Positions 25,425 through 35,000 of a stretch of 64,000 nucleotides of DNA are shown one piece after another. Source of the DNA: Verrucomicrobiales bacterium (GTDB lineage Bacteria > Verrucomicrobiota > Verrucomicrobiia > Verrucomicrobiales > DEV007); the NCBI GenBank assembly GCA_016795505.1, contig JAEUHH010000058.1:27835-91834 (forward strand). The letters run 5' to 3'. Every line of letters begins with the position of its first letter. Position 1 is the stretch's first letter. A model generated the notes under the pieces. It ran no database searches. It was not told where the DNA came from and saw only the letters and a list, made by a program, of their open reading frames with translations. Made by a program: the position numbers and the translations under genes.

Positions 25425-25898
25425 ATGAACAGGGAATCCCTCTCCATCCTGCCGTTGGTCATCTTGCTCTGTGGTTGCTGGCAGAAACCCCAACCGACTA
25501 CCACTGGCAGTGGTGCCGGCGAGTCCGCCGTTCCGTCATCGGTGCCGGCTCAGTCGGCCCAGTCTGCCGATTCGAATCGAGAACGGGCCAGCGACAACGA
25601 TCCGGTCCGGTTGAGGGCGGAATTGCAAAAATTGTCGGCCGCTTTGACCCAGCAGGAGAAACTGGCTGAGGCCTACCGGCAGCATTACTGGGCGAGCTTG
25701 CCGGGACGGTTCGTCGGATCAATCAAGATCGACGGGCGCATCTATGAGAACGCGCGAATCGAGCAGGTGACCCAGGCGGCCGTGACGATTCGGCATCGCG
25801 ATGGGATGGGGACCTTTCCGGTGGCGTCGTTTCCGCTGTATTTTCAGAAGCAACTGCTCCTGAGTCCGCCGGACGACATCACGATGCCCGTCCGCTGA
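25425..25898 (+). CDS. Lipoprotein with a small beta domain
   Basis: A 157-residue lipoprotein; the signal peptide ends in the lipobox LCGC, followed by a Ser/Ala-rich linker and a helical segment (RLRAELQKLSAALTQQEKLA). The C-terminal module (RIYENARIEQVTQAAVTIRH and GMGTFPVASFPL) is a short beta domain that recurs in many exported verrucomicrobial proteins (pattern Y-x-N-A-x-V ... H-x-x-G ... LP). The function is unknown; it follows the tRNA gene. Confidence 0.7.
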   Translation: MNRESLSILPLVILLCGCWQKPQPTTTGSGAGESAVPSSVPAQSAQSADSNRERASDNDPVRLRAELQKLSAALTQQEKLAEAYRQHYWASLPGRFVGSIKIDGRIYENARIEQVTQAAVTIRHRDGMGTFPVASFPLYFQKQLLLSPPDDITMPVR

Positions 25899-25949
25899 GG
25901 CTATCTGGGTGTTTCCCTTCAGGCTCGCCGATGACGGCGGAAGTCCCGC

Positions 25950-28520
25950 TCAGCCCCGGGTCAGCCGCACGATGACGCGTCGGTCCTCGGTGAAATGCGA
26001 GGCGGCGACGGCCTGGATCGCGGCCTGATCGAGGGCGCTGATGGCGGCGGGAGTTTGCCGGAAATGGTCCCAGCCGAGTCCGAGCAATTCGTCGACCGCA
26101 GCCTGTCCGGCCAGTTGCTGGGCGCTCTGGCGTCCCATGATCTCGCGACCCAAAAAAGAACTTTTGGCGCGCCGGAATTCCTCGGCCTCCAGCCCGTCGC
26201 GACGGAGCAGGTCGATCTCGTCAAGCAGTTCCGCCTGGACGCGGTCGAGTTGGTCGGGTGCGGTGGCGACGTAGAAAACGAAGATGCCCGTATCGAGACC
26301 GAGCAACTGGGTGGCGCCCACCGAGTAGGCGAGGCCCAATTCCTCACGGATCCGGATGAAAACGCGCGATGCCATGTCGCTGCAGGCTTCGTCGAGCAGA
26401 TCGAGGGCGGGCCGCTCCGGATGGGCGAGGCCGGCGGTGCGGTAGCCGATCAGGAGTACGGCCTGCTCTTTTTCGTGGGTCAACTCGACCGGCTCCAGTG
26501 GGACGGCGGGCAGTGAGTCGGCGGTCCGGCCGCTGGCGAAGGTCTGCTCTCCGGCAGGGAGGGCACCTTCGAATCGACGGCGCACGAGGTCCTCAGCCTG
26601 CTCCGGGTCGATGTCTCCGAAGACGGCGATGACCCCGTTTTTTCCCGCCACGTAGCGGTCCAACTGGTCCACCAAATGGCCCCGGTGCAGGGAGCGGACG
26701 GTATCGATGGAGCCGAGTGAGCGGAGGCCATAGGGATGGTCGTGACCAAAAACCGACTGCCGCAGGGCCTGCATGGCCACGTTGAAGGGGCGGTCGTCCT
26801 CGGCCTTGATGGAGGCGATCTGGAAGCGCTTTTCCCGCTCGACGGTGTCTTCCAGCAGGGACGGAGCCAGCAGGGCGTCGCTGACGAGCTCAATGGCCAG
26901 ATCGAGATCGGGCCGCATCACGCCGGCGCTGACGTGGAAGGTATTCCGGCCGCTGGAGGCATTGAGGCTGCCGCCGACCGATTCGACGAGCCGGGAAACT
27001 TCCTCGCTGGATCGATGGTGGGTGTCCTTGGTCAGCAGGCGGCAGAGCAGGGGATTGATGCCGGCGGTCTCCGGTGAGGCCGACAGCATGCCGCCGCGGA
27101 AGGTGGCGTAGGTGGTCACCAGTGGTACCCTGTCGTCTCGGAGCAGCAACAGGGTCAGATCGTTTTTCAACACCACCCGGCGCACCCCGTCGGCGAGATC
27201 GCGGCGGCTGGCGGTGGGCGCCTTGTTCTGCGGGGTGGCGTTGGGGGGATTGATCGACACGACGGTCATGGCGTCGTCGAGCAGATAACGGCGCAGGGCC
27301 TCGGTGACGTCACCGCGGGACACGCGCTGGGTGGCCTCGACGTAGTCGCGGGTGAAATCGAGGTTGCGGGTGAGAATCCAGTTCGATCCGAGGTCCGAAG
27401 CCTGACCATTCATGGTCACCAGGGTGCGGAACTGGGAGGACAGGGATAGGTGCTTCGCGGTCTCCAACTCTCCGTCGTCCGGCCCATCGGTGGCGAGCCG
27501 GCGCAGGCCGTCGAGGGCGGCTCCGATCGCTTCGTCCCGGTGGGCGGGCTCGGTATCGACGCTGAGAATAAACAGTCCGGCATGGGCCGGCGTGTAGGCA
27601 TAGGTTGAAATGCTGTGGGCGAGACCGCGGCGCTCCCGGACCTCGCGGTAGAGCCGGGAACTGCGGCCCCCGCCGGCGATGGACGCCAGCAGGTCGAGCA
27701 CCGGCATGTCCGGGTGGGACACATCGGGAATGTGCCAGCCGATCTCCGTCCGGCTCAGTTCAGTGGGAAATTCCTGATGTACCACGCGGCGTCCGAGCTG
27801 GCGGGGCTCTGCCGGGATCACTTCGTGGTGGCGTCGTTTGCGGCGGCTCAGGTGGCCGAGGTGCCCGCCGACGAGGTCGTGCACGCGGTCGGCATCGACA
27901 TCGCCGACGATGACGAGGAACACATTGTCCGGCGAGTACTGGCGATGGTAGTAGGCGGCGAGGTCGTCGCGGCGGAGTTGATTGAACAGATCGAGGTGAC
28001 CGATGATGGGGTGGCGGCACGGATTTTCGGCAAAAGCCGTGCGGAACAGCAGTTTGCTGAGCACCTGGTCGGGATTGTCGTCTCCCATGGCGAACTCCCG
28101 GCGGATCACCTCGGCCTCTTTTTCAAATTCCTCTTCCGGCAACTGGGAATCGGCGATGACGTCGCACAGGACATCGAGGCAGGTCTCGAAGCCGTCGGCC
28201 GGCGTGTCGATCCAATAGACGGTGCGGTCGAATGAGGTGTAGGCATTCACGTAGCCGCCGGCGCCCTGCACGGACTGGGCGATTTCGTTGGCGGATCGCC
28301 GCGAGGTGCCCTTGAAGAGCATGTGCTCGAGAAAATGCGACAGCCCCGCGCCCAACCACTCGCCCTCGTGGATGCTGCCGGTGCGCACCCAGGCCTGCAG
28401 GCTGACGACGGGCGAGGAATGGTCCTCGCGGACGATGAGTTCGAGCCCGTTCGGCAGGGTCCGGACGCCCGCGGTATTCCTCGGAAATTCGATGAGAGAG
28501 CGGGCCACGACGGGGCTCAA
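25950..28520 (-). CDS. M16-family zinc metalloprotease, two-module
   Basis: An 856-residue protein built from two M16 modules. The first (residues about 10-430) has the inverted zinc site HFLEH (His62, Glu65, His66) and a downstream Glu in EAEVIRREFAMGD. The second (about 440-856) lacks HxxEH and is the inactive partner of the clam-shell fold. It resembles processing-peptidase/PqqL-type enzymes that degrade small peptides. The absence of a signal peptide suggests a cytoplasmic location. It overlaps the next upstream gene by 4 bases (ATGA). Confidence 0.9.
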   Translation of the reverse strand: MSPVVARSLIEFPRNTAGVRTLPNGLELIVREDHSSPVVSLQAWVRTGSIHEGEWLGAGLSHFLEHMLFKGTSRRSANEIAQSVQGAGGYVNAYTSFDRTVYWIDTPADGFETCLDVLCDVIADSQLPEEEFEKEAEVIRREFAMGDDNPDQVLSKLLFRTAFAENPCRHPIIGHLDLFNQLRRDDLAAYYHRQYSPDNVFLVIVGDVDADRVHDLVGGHLGHLSRRKRRHHEVIPAEPRQLGRRVVHQEFPTELSRTEIGWHIPDVSHPDMPVLDLLASIAGGGRSSRLYREVRERRGLAHSISTYAYTPAHAGLFILSVDTEPAHRDEAIGAALDGLRRLATDGPDDGELETAKHLSLSSQFRTLVTMNGQASDLGSNWILTRNLDFTRDYVEATQRVSRGDVTEALRRYLLDDAMTVVSINPPNATPQNKAPTASRRDLADGVRRVVLKNDLTLLLLRDDRVPLVTTYATFRGGMLSASPETAGINPLLCRLLTKDTHHRSSEEVSRLVESVGGSLNASSGRNTFHVSAGVMRPDLDLAIELVSDALLAPSLLEDTVEREKRFQIASIKAEDDRPFNVAMQALRQSVFGHDHPYGLRSLGSIDTVRSLHRGHLVDQLDRYVAGKNGVIAVFGDIDPEQAEDLVRRRFEGALPAGEQTFASGRTADSLPAVPLEPVELTHEKEQAVLLIGYRTAGLAHPERPALDLLDEACSDMASRVFIRIREELGLAYSVGATQLLGLDTGIFVFYVATAPDQLDRVQAELLDEIDLLRRDGLEAEEFRRAKSSFLGREIMGRQSAQQLAGQAAVDELLGLGWDHFRQTPAAISALDQAAIQAVAASHFTEDRRVIVRLTRG

Positions 28521-29005
28521 TTCAGAGTGTTCTGGGATGCCTCGCCGGCTGCCGGCTGCGGGGTGAGACTCCGCGCGGGGGTGGCGACGGCGCTTTCATG
28601 CAGGCTTTCGCCAGCAGTGAGGCGCTGGGGCCGGAAAGGCTCGCGGAAGGCATCGTCGAAGTCGAAGACGTCACTGAAGTCCTGCGGACAGTCCTCGTCG
28701 GATTTTCCGAAGGCGCCGACTTCGATCAGTTGGAAGACCATGGTGCCGATGTCCTCGCAGCGGGTGACCCCCCAGCTTTCGAGCACGGTGGCCGAGAGGG
28801 GGCCGAACTCCTTGAGGGCGTAATCGCGCAGCCCGTGGAGCAGTTCGGGGCCGCTGACGTGGCGATGCTCCTCGGATTCACCATCGCGGAGCTTTTTGAC
28901 TGTGAAGTCGAGAGCATCGCGCAGGAAATGGTAGGCATCGGCGTCGAACCGGTCGTCTTTCCGGCGGATCGCTCGCACGGCTTCGGTGAAGGGCACTTTT
29001 TGCAT
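28517..29005 (-). CDS. Minf_1886-family protein
   Basis: A 162-residue protein. The first 110 residues are typical of the Minf_1886 family, found mainly in Verrucomicrobiota and Planctomycetota: FTEAVRAIRRKDDRFDADAY then HVSGPELLHGLRDYALKEFG and GVTRCEDIGTMVFQLIE. The function is unknown. It is translationally coupled to the M16 protease gene, so a role in the same pathway is possible. The C-terminal tail is low-complexity. Confidence 0.8.
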   Translation of the reverse strand: MQKVPFTEAVRAIRRKDDRFDADAYHFLRDALDFTVKKLRDGESEEHRHVSGPELLHGLRDYALKEFGPLSATVLESWGVTRCEDIGTMVFQLIEVGAFGKSDEDCPQDFSDVFDFDDAFREPFRPQRLTAGESLHESAVATPARSLTPQPAAGEASQNTLN

Positions 29006-29019
29006 CTGCGGGACCTCTA

Positions 29020-29226
29020 TCAGCCATGGGAGGGCTGGCCGTCAAGTCTGCAAAACGGCGAAATGTCGCCGGTGTCCCCGAACCGGGCTTTTGCCTCGTC
29101 CGGCAGGCTCTCCTGTCCGGCCCGGTGGATCCGATACCAGCGCCAGGCCGCCGCGCCTGCTACCAGACAGAGCAGCAGGACCAGCACGAGTCGCTCGGAG
29201 GCGTTGAGTCTCGGGGAGGCGGCCAT
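29020..29226 (-). CDS. Small single-helix membrane protein
   Basis: About 68 residues with one transmembrane helix (RLVLVLLLCLVAGAAAWRWY) and a polar tail. ATG at 29226 (MAASPRLNASER) is preferred to 29259, which would add a Pro-rich lead. No family is recognised. It lies between the Minf_1886 gene and the transporter, all in one direction. Confidence 0.5.
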   Translation of the reverse strand: MAASPRLNASERLVLVLLLCLVAGAAAWRWYRIHRAGQESLPDEAKARFGDTGDISPFCRLDGQPSHG

Positions 29227-29259
29227 GGTGAGGGGAGGAAAAGGGGGAAAGGCCTCCAC

Positions 29260-30894
29260 TCAACCGCCGGTGGGTGGCGTCGGAGGCGACTCTGGCGTGA
29301 TCCAAGATGGAGGAGCCCCTGGATCGATGCCGAACGCCCAGATGCCGATGGTGTAGAACAGAATCGTGACGAAGGCGATGCCGATCAGATTGATCGCCAG
29401 CCCCACTTTGGCCATGTCGGCGATGCGGATGCGGCCGCTGCCGAACACGATGGCATTTGGTGGCGTCGCCACGGGCAGCATGAAGGCGCACGATGCCGAT
29501 AGAGTCGCGGGAATCATGAGCATGAGCGGGTGGATGTTCATCGCGGTCGCGATCGAGGCGAGAATGGGCAGGGCCATCTCGGTGGTGGCGGCATTTGACG
29601 TGAGTTCCGTCAGAAAAGTCATGATCCCGCACACGCCGGCAATCACCGCGAGGGGAGGGGCGCCCTCCAGAATGGCGAAGCGCTCGCCGACATAGGCGGC
29701 CAGACCGCTGACCTGAAAGCCTTTTGCCAGGGCGAAGCCGCCGCCGAACAGCAGCACGATGTCCCAGGGGATGGAGCGGAAAACCGACGTCGTCAGCAGC
29801 CGCTCGCCACCACCCGCCTGCCGTGTGCCGGAGGGAATGAGAAACAGGAGCAAAGCCATCGCGATTGCCACCGTGCCGTCGTCGAGCAGCGATTTTCCAT
29901 CCGGCCCGGTGGCTGATTCCGGGAGGAGCCGTGACCAGCCGGGCAGCGACCAGGCGCCCAGTTGCAGATCCTCGCGAAAAACCCACAGGATTGCGGTCGT
30001 GATGAACACCGCGAGCACCCGGCGTTCGGCCGGGCTGACAGGGCCGAGCGCCTGATATTCCGTCTCGATGGCGGCCGGGGAAAGCACCAGATCCCGGGGA
30101 CAAGGAAAAAACACCCGCGTCAGGAGGAACCAGATCGGCAACAGCATCCCCAGCATTACCGGCACACCGAGGAGCATCCATTGTCCGAAGCCGATCGTGG
30201 CCGAATCTGGCGCATGGGGAAAGGAAATCTCGTAGATCCGGACAAATGAGAGATTCGGCGGGGTGCCGACGAGGGTCGCCATGCCGCCGCAACTGGAGCC
30301 ATAGGCGATGCCGAGCAACAGGCTGACCGACAGGGGGCGGGTCCTTTCCCGGCCGAAGCGCCGCTCCTCCTCGGCCACGATGGCCAGCCCGATGGCCAGC
30401 ATCATGATGGCAGTGGCGGTGTTCGAGATCCACATCGACAGCAGAGCCGAGGCCAGCATGAAGCTGAGCACCAGTCGCGGAGGGCTCCCCCCGAGCAGGC
30501 GGATGATGCTCAGGGCAATGCGTTTGTGGAGCTGCCAGCGCTCCATCGCCAGCGCGATCATGAATCCGCCGACATAGAGAAAAATCGTCTCATTGATGTA
30601 AATCGGCGCGGTGTCCTTTCCTTTCAGGATGCCCAGCAGAGGAAACAGCACCAGCGGCAACAGGGAAGTCGCTGCCAGGGGGATCGCATCCGTGATCCAC
30701 CAGATCGCCATGAGCGCGGCCACCGCTGCCGTCCGCGACACCGCCGGATGGTCCGGGCTCAATTCCGGTCCCGCTAGAAAGGCGACGAAGGCGGCCAGTC
30801 CCAGCCACAAGCCGATTTGCTTCGTGCGCGAGGGTGTTTCCGCCGGATTCTCTTCGCCGGCAGTGGGCGTTGCGTGGGAGGGGATTTCGGACAT
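29260..30894 (-). CDS. DASS (SLC13)-family sodium:anion symporter
   Basis: A polytopic protein of about 544 residues. The two Ser-Asn-Thr/Ala re-entrant motifs of the divalent anion:sodium symporter family are present: SMWISNTATAIMMLAIGLAI in the N-terminal half and LTSNAATTEMALPIL in the C-terminal half. The family imports dicarboxylates, sulfate or phosphate with sodium; the substrate is not decided here. ATG at 30894 (MSEIPSHATP) was chosen; the frame extends to a TTG at 30930. Confidence 0.88.
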   Translation of the reverse strand: MSEIPSHATPTAGEENPAETPSRTKQIGLWLGLAAFVAFLAGPELSPDHPAVSRTAAVAALMAIWWITDAIPLAATSLLPLVLFPLLGILKGKDTAPIYINETIFLYVGGFMIALAMERWQLHKRIALSIIRLLGGSPPRLVLSFMLASALLSMWISNTATAIMMLAIGLAIVAEEERRFGRERTRPLSVSLLLGIAYGSSCGGMATLVGTPPNLSFVRIYEISFPHAPDSATIGFGQWMLLGVPVMLGMLLPIWFLLTRVFFPCPRDLVLSPAAIETEYQALGPVSPAERRVLAVFITTAILWVFREDLQLGAWSLPGWSRLLPESATGPDGKSLLDDGTVAIAMALLLFLIPSGTRQAGGGERLLTTSVFRSIPWDIVLLFGGGFALAKGFQVSGLAAYVGERFAILEGAPPLAVIAGVCGIMTFLTELTSNAATTEMALPILASIATAMNIHPLMLMIPATLSASCAFMLPVATPPNAIVFGSGRIRIADMAKVGLAINLIGIAFVTILFYTIGIWAFGIDPGAPPSWITPESPPTPPTGG

Positions 30895-30970
30895 GGAGAG
30901 GAGCACATCACGAATCGACGTGTCCGGCAAGCCTGGATCGCCTTCCTGGTTTGCTGGCCCGCTGCGTCGG

Positions 30971-31765
30971 TCAGGAGGAGCGGATCTCCTTTTCCGGATT
31001 CCGCCCGATGAACGGATATTGCTCTATATCCAGCACGCTGCCGCTGATGGGACCCGCTTCATCGCTGAGGAAATAGACCGCCGCCGCCGCGATCTCCGCC
31101 GGGTCGAAAATCCGGCCGCTGGGAGCGTAGAAAGTCCCCAACAGGCGCGGCCAGTCTTCCGGCAGACCATGCTCCTGCTTTCGGCGTCGCTCGTTTTCGG
31201 TCAGGATCCAGCCCGGATTGATCTGATTCACCCGGATGCCCCGCTCCCGGTGCAGCGTGTCCCCCAGATTCCGGGTCAGCGTCATCAGGGCGCCCTTGGA
31301 TAGGGAGTAAGGGAGCAGATTCGGCTCGCCACAGTAGGCATTGACCGACCCGATGTTCAAAACGGAGCCGCGGGAGCGCTCCAGATGATCCAAGGCGGCT
31401 TGAATCAGGAAAAAGGGTGCCCGGACATTGGCCGCGAACAGGCGGTCGAAGAAATCCGGCGTCGTATCCTCAATCCGGCCGGATGCCACCATCGCCGCGT
31501 TGTTGACCAGCCCATCCAGGCGGCAAAACCGCTCCACCGTGGCCTCGACGAGGCGCCTCGGGGCGTCGGGAGCAGTCAAATCGGCGATCAGCAGGGCGCT
31601 GCGGTCGCCCTCCGGATCCAATTCACGCCGGGTGGCCTCGCCCAAGTCCGCTTCCAAGCCGTGGATCATCACCCGGGCGCCTTCCTCAAGGCAGCGACGC
31701 GCGATGGCCCTTCCGATTCCGGTGGTGGAGCCGGTGACGATGATGGATTTCCCTGACAGCCTCAT
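30971..31765 (-). CDS. SDR-family oxidoreductase
   Basis: About 264 residues. The short-chain dehydrogenase marks are present: cofactor loop TGSTTGIGRA, NNAAM, the Ser of NIGSVNAY, the YSLSKGA active-site Tyr and Lys, and the INPGWI segment after it. Asp residues after strand 2 are replaced by HGLEAD, so NAD or NADP use is not clear. The substrate is unknown. ATG at 31765 is preferred to 31795. It is the last leftward gene before the cassette island. Confidence 0.85.
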   Translation of the reverse strand: MRLSGKSIIVTGSTTGIGRAIARRCLEEGARVMIHGLEADLGEATRRELDPEGDRSALLIADLTAPDAPRRLVEATVERFCRLDGLVNNAAMVASGRIEDTTPDFFDRLFAANVRAPFFLIQAALDHLERSRGSVLNIGSVNAYCGEPNLLPYSLSKGALMTLTRNLGDTLHRERGIRVNQINPGWILTENERRRKQEHGLPEDWPRLLGTFYAPSGRIFDPAEIAAAAVYFLSDEAGPISGSVLDIEQYPFIGRNPEKEIRSS

Positions 31766-31922
31766 GAAGGCAACCAGTGCCCAATTTTCCGCCATTCACA
31801 AGCCGAGAGAGACCTGATCCGGGGGGAATGTCGCCACGCCACCGTTCGCCAAGGGCGGCCAGGCGGGCTGGGTGAACCCCGATTCGGCCGACTCCCCGAA
31901 AAAAATTCGCGGAAAAGCGAAA

Positions 31923-31937
31923 ATTTACCTTGTAATG
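31923..31937. promoter_or_regulatory. Diverged copy of the 15-base palindrome
   Basis: ATTTACCTTGTAATG matches 12 of 15 positions of the palindrome at 32007-32021. The two centres are 84 bases apart, eight helical turns. It may be a second operator half-site. Confidence 0.3.
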
Positions 31938-32006
31938 ACAGGGCGATTTCCGCTAAAACGGCATTGGAAGAAAAAAATCGCTTGTCATGCCATTGTATTG
32001 ACACCT

Positions 32007-32021
32007 ATTTACATTGTAAAT
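32007..32021. promoter_or_regulatory. Perfect palindrome, candidate operator
   Basis: ATTTACATTGTAAAT is a perfect 7-1-7 inverted repeat, 56 bases before the start codon of cassette protein A and next to a TTGACA hexamer (31999-32004). The size and position suit a dimeric repressor site. No regulator can be named. Confidence 0.45.
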
Positions 32022-32077
32022 CCATCCGGAGAACCCCGTTTCCAGAAGACAACCCGTTCCCACCCCTCCTTCTGATC

Positions 32078-35000
32078 ATGAAAACGCACCCGAAAGTCCC
32101 AGGCGCCTCCCCCACGTTGGAAAGCCGTCGCGGCGTGGCGCTCATCACCGTGCTGACGATCATCTCGCTGTGCACGATCCTCGTCCTGACCTTCTTCCAA
32201 CTGGCCCAGAACGAAATGATTGCCTCGGACAGCTACAACAGCGGTCTAGAGGCGCAACAGGTCGCCGAGCAGGCGGTGAATCTGGTGATCAAGCAGATCC
32301 GGGAGGCGACGTCAGACGGAGAAATGGCGTGGGCATCTCAACCAGGGGTGATCCGAACTTGGGGGAAGAGGGGAGATTTTGGAAAAGGCTACAAACTCTA
32401 TTCGGATGAACAAATGGTAGAAACGGACGAGAGATCTTTGGTGGAGGGAGATTACAATGAATTTGAAAATTGGGATGCCCTCCCGGCGCAGTTCGTGGAT
32501 CTCAATGAGCCCGTCATTCGGGGGACCAAGGTTTACTATCCCATCGTTGATCCCAGTGCACGCACCAATCCAAAGTGGCGGCAAAGTCTGGGTGAAGACA
32601 GTGATGGGGTGGAGGGATTTATGGTCCTGCCCGAGGATTCAGGGAATCGGCTTCTGGCCGAAGTCAAAAGAGGAACCGCGGGAGGTGTGGTGCCAAGTGG
32701 TCCCATGTCTGCGTCCGTGAAAGAGGCAACCGGTGGGGCCTTCAATACCCTTCCGATGCCGGTGAAGTGGATCTACCAGCTTAAAGATGGAACCTTGGGG
32801 GTTTTAGATAATGCCGGTCGCTTCAAGGCGACGTCTGGAGGAAATGAACCGAGCGCGGCTAATCCGATGGTGGCTCGATTCGCATTCTGGGCCGATGATG
32901 AGACCAGCAAGCTGAACCCAAATGTTCATGCGGGGGGGGCTACTTGGACCACGCCGATGGCGTCAGGCCGCATTGATCGGGATCTGGGCCGCTATCAACC
33001 GCTTCAACACGAGTGGCAGCGCTATCCCGGGCACCCGGCGACCACTCACTTGGCGCCGGTGATTGCACCAGGAATCCCTGATATCACCCTGAGCAGGGAT
33101 AATATGGAAATGATTTTCAATCTGGTGCCAAGGGTGGTTGGAGGTGGGTCGGTATCCGGGACAAAAAAGGCAAACTTTAATGACCCAGGAGAGCGCAATG
33201 GCCTGATTGCAGACACGGACCGTCTCTATGCAACGCTGGATGAATTTTTCCTTGAGCCAGGGCATAAGTCGAGCAGCCCAAACCGGAGTGCTACTCTAAG
33301 AGATGCCAACGAGTTTCCAGATGCATCGAAGGGTGGCCGAGGTGGGAGTGCGATCGACTGGGAGGTGATGCAGGAACACGCTGAGCGAACGAAATTCTTC
33401 TTGTCGGTCGTTAGTCGAGCTCCGGAGACCACTATGTTCAACACTCCTCGCGTAAGTCTGTGGCCCACCCATTGGGACGGGGCTGCAGGGCATTCGGATC
33501 AGGAGCACTGGACCCCGTTCGATCGGCTGATTCGTTTTTGCGGAGAAATGGGTGGTGTTGAATATCATTTTCAACGATATGACTCCGACAGTTCAATAAA
33601 TGATGTCCGGAACATCACGAGAAATATCGATCTGCTAAAATATTTGGACAATATGTTAGCTGAAGATATTCCTGGCTTTCAGGGCAGCTTCGAATCGAAA
33701 TATGGAAGGCACGAGTGCAGGCAGATTATCACGCAAATTTTCGACTATATTCGAGCAGTGAATCTGCACGATGATAGCCTGTATGGTGAAGATTGGAAAA
33801 GGGCTTTTAGTGGTCCGGGATTCAACAAGGACACTCATATTACCTACACTAACGGCAGGATTTCAGATGCGAATGAGCGTCATATCCACAAAGGACATGG
33901 GCAGGTCACTCCTATCAAAATCGGAGGCGACGACCCGGAGAATCAGGTGGCTGGTCTCTGGAGCGAAGAAACCAAGGGTTTTGGTCGCTTCTACACACTG
34001 ATGGATATCGGTGTAGTAATCATCAATTGCGCAGATGGTGGGGGGGTTTGGGATGACCGGGAAGAGGCGTTCAAAAGCCCGTATGTCGGAGTGGCTCGAT
34101 ATTCGAATCCAGGTACGACAAAGTATAATGTCGGATGGGTTGAGCCGGCGTCCACGCGATGGACTTACTCGAATGTTCCCCCGCTCATGGGCGGGGGGTT
34201 GACAAGTCAATATATGGCCAATCTGGCAGGAAAGCAGGGCCTTGAGGGTGAGGACCTTCGGGCTTACGCTCAATTGGAAACGAACTGGAACTGGCAGTTG
34301 GCATGGCTGGATCCGGATTATGCAAAAGAAATGCCCAGGGGAAAATTCAGAACTCCGTCGAATCCCGATATCTGCCATTTGAAACCGGATGAGCAATGCT
34401 TGCAGGCGGCGATCGTTTGGAACATGTTCTCGCCCTCGCTAGGTTGGGTTCCCATCAATCCTGACTTCTTCCTGGATATTAAAGTCGATGGGATGAACTT
34501 CGAGGACCCCGGAACGCAAGTGGGTACTAGTTTGGTTGGCAAGGGGCCCGTTGACTTTGGGTGGTCGCCAAGCCTAAATGGAAAGGGAGTAGATTTAATG
34601 GGTGCGCTGGACAATAATAGCATCAGCAATACCGCTTGGGTTCCAGCTAATGTCCAAGTATCGAGTATTTGGCATGATCGACACTATGGAGGAACAAAAC
34701 CTGCTACTTACTTTCTGGTTGGCCACCTAGGTTTGGGTGAGGGAATCAGGCATCTCAATAACGAATTTAATCAAAATGCAGGACTTTCCCATAATGGGCG
34801 CTATTCTCCAATTGACTTTGGCTTTGGTGACGCCTCGCAAAAAGGCGATAAAGAGTATAATCGATACTATTATATGACCCGACCGTTCCGCAATAAAGGT
34901 AAGACGGTAAGGATGTCAAAAGGAATAGTCAAAATGAACATCTGGTCAAGTGGGCAGGAGGTCGCGGGTCGTACGCTTGGGAGTGCGCCGCAGTCCGGTT

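Larger units (their letters stand above)
31766..32077. other. AT-rich divergent region before the Verru_Chthon cassette
   Basis: The stretch becomes markedly AT-rich at about 31900 and remains so until the cassette start at 32078. It contains a perfect 15-base palindrome and a diverged second copy 84 bases upstream, and a TTGACA hexamer beside the palindrome. It should hold the cassette promoter. Confidence 0.5.

Noticed and set aside
27121..27160. Possible eighth copy of the palindromic repeat (ACCCTGT ... CAGGGT)
   Set aside because: It lies inside the M16 protease coding region, lacks the TTTCCGAT/ATCGGAAA arms, and has different spacing.
31964..32077. N-terminal extension of cassette protein A
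   Set aside because: The extension is Cys/His/Pro-rich, crosses the operator-like palindrome, and would bury the prepilin leader.
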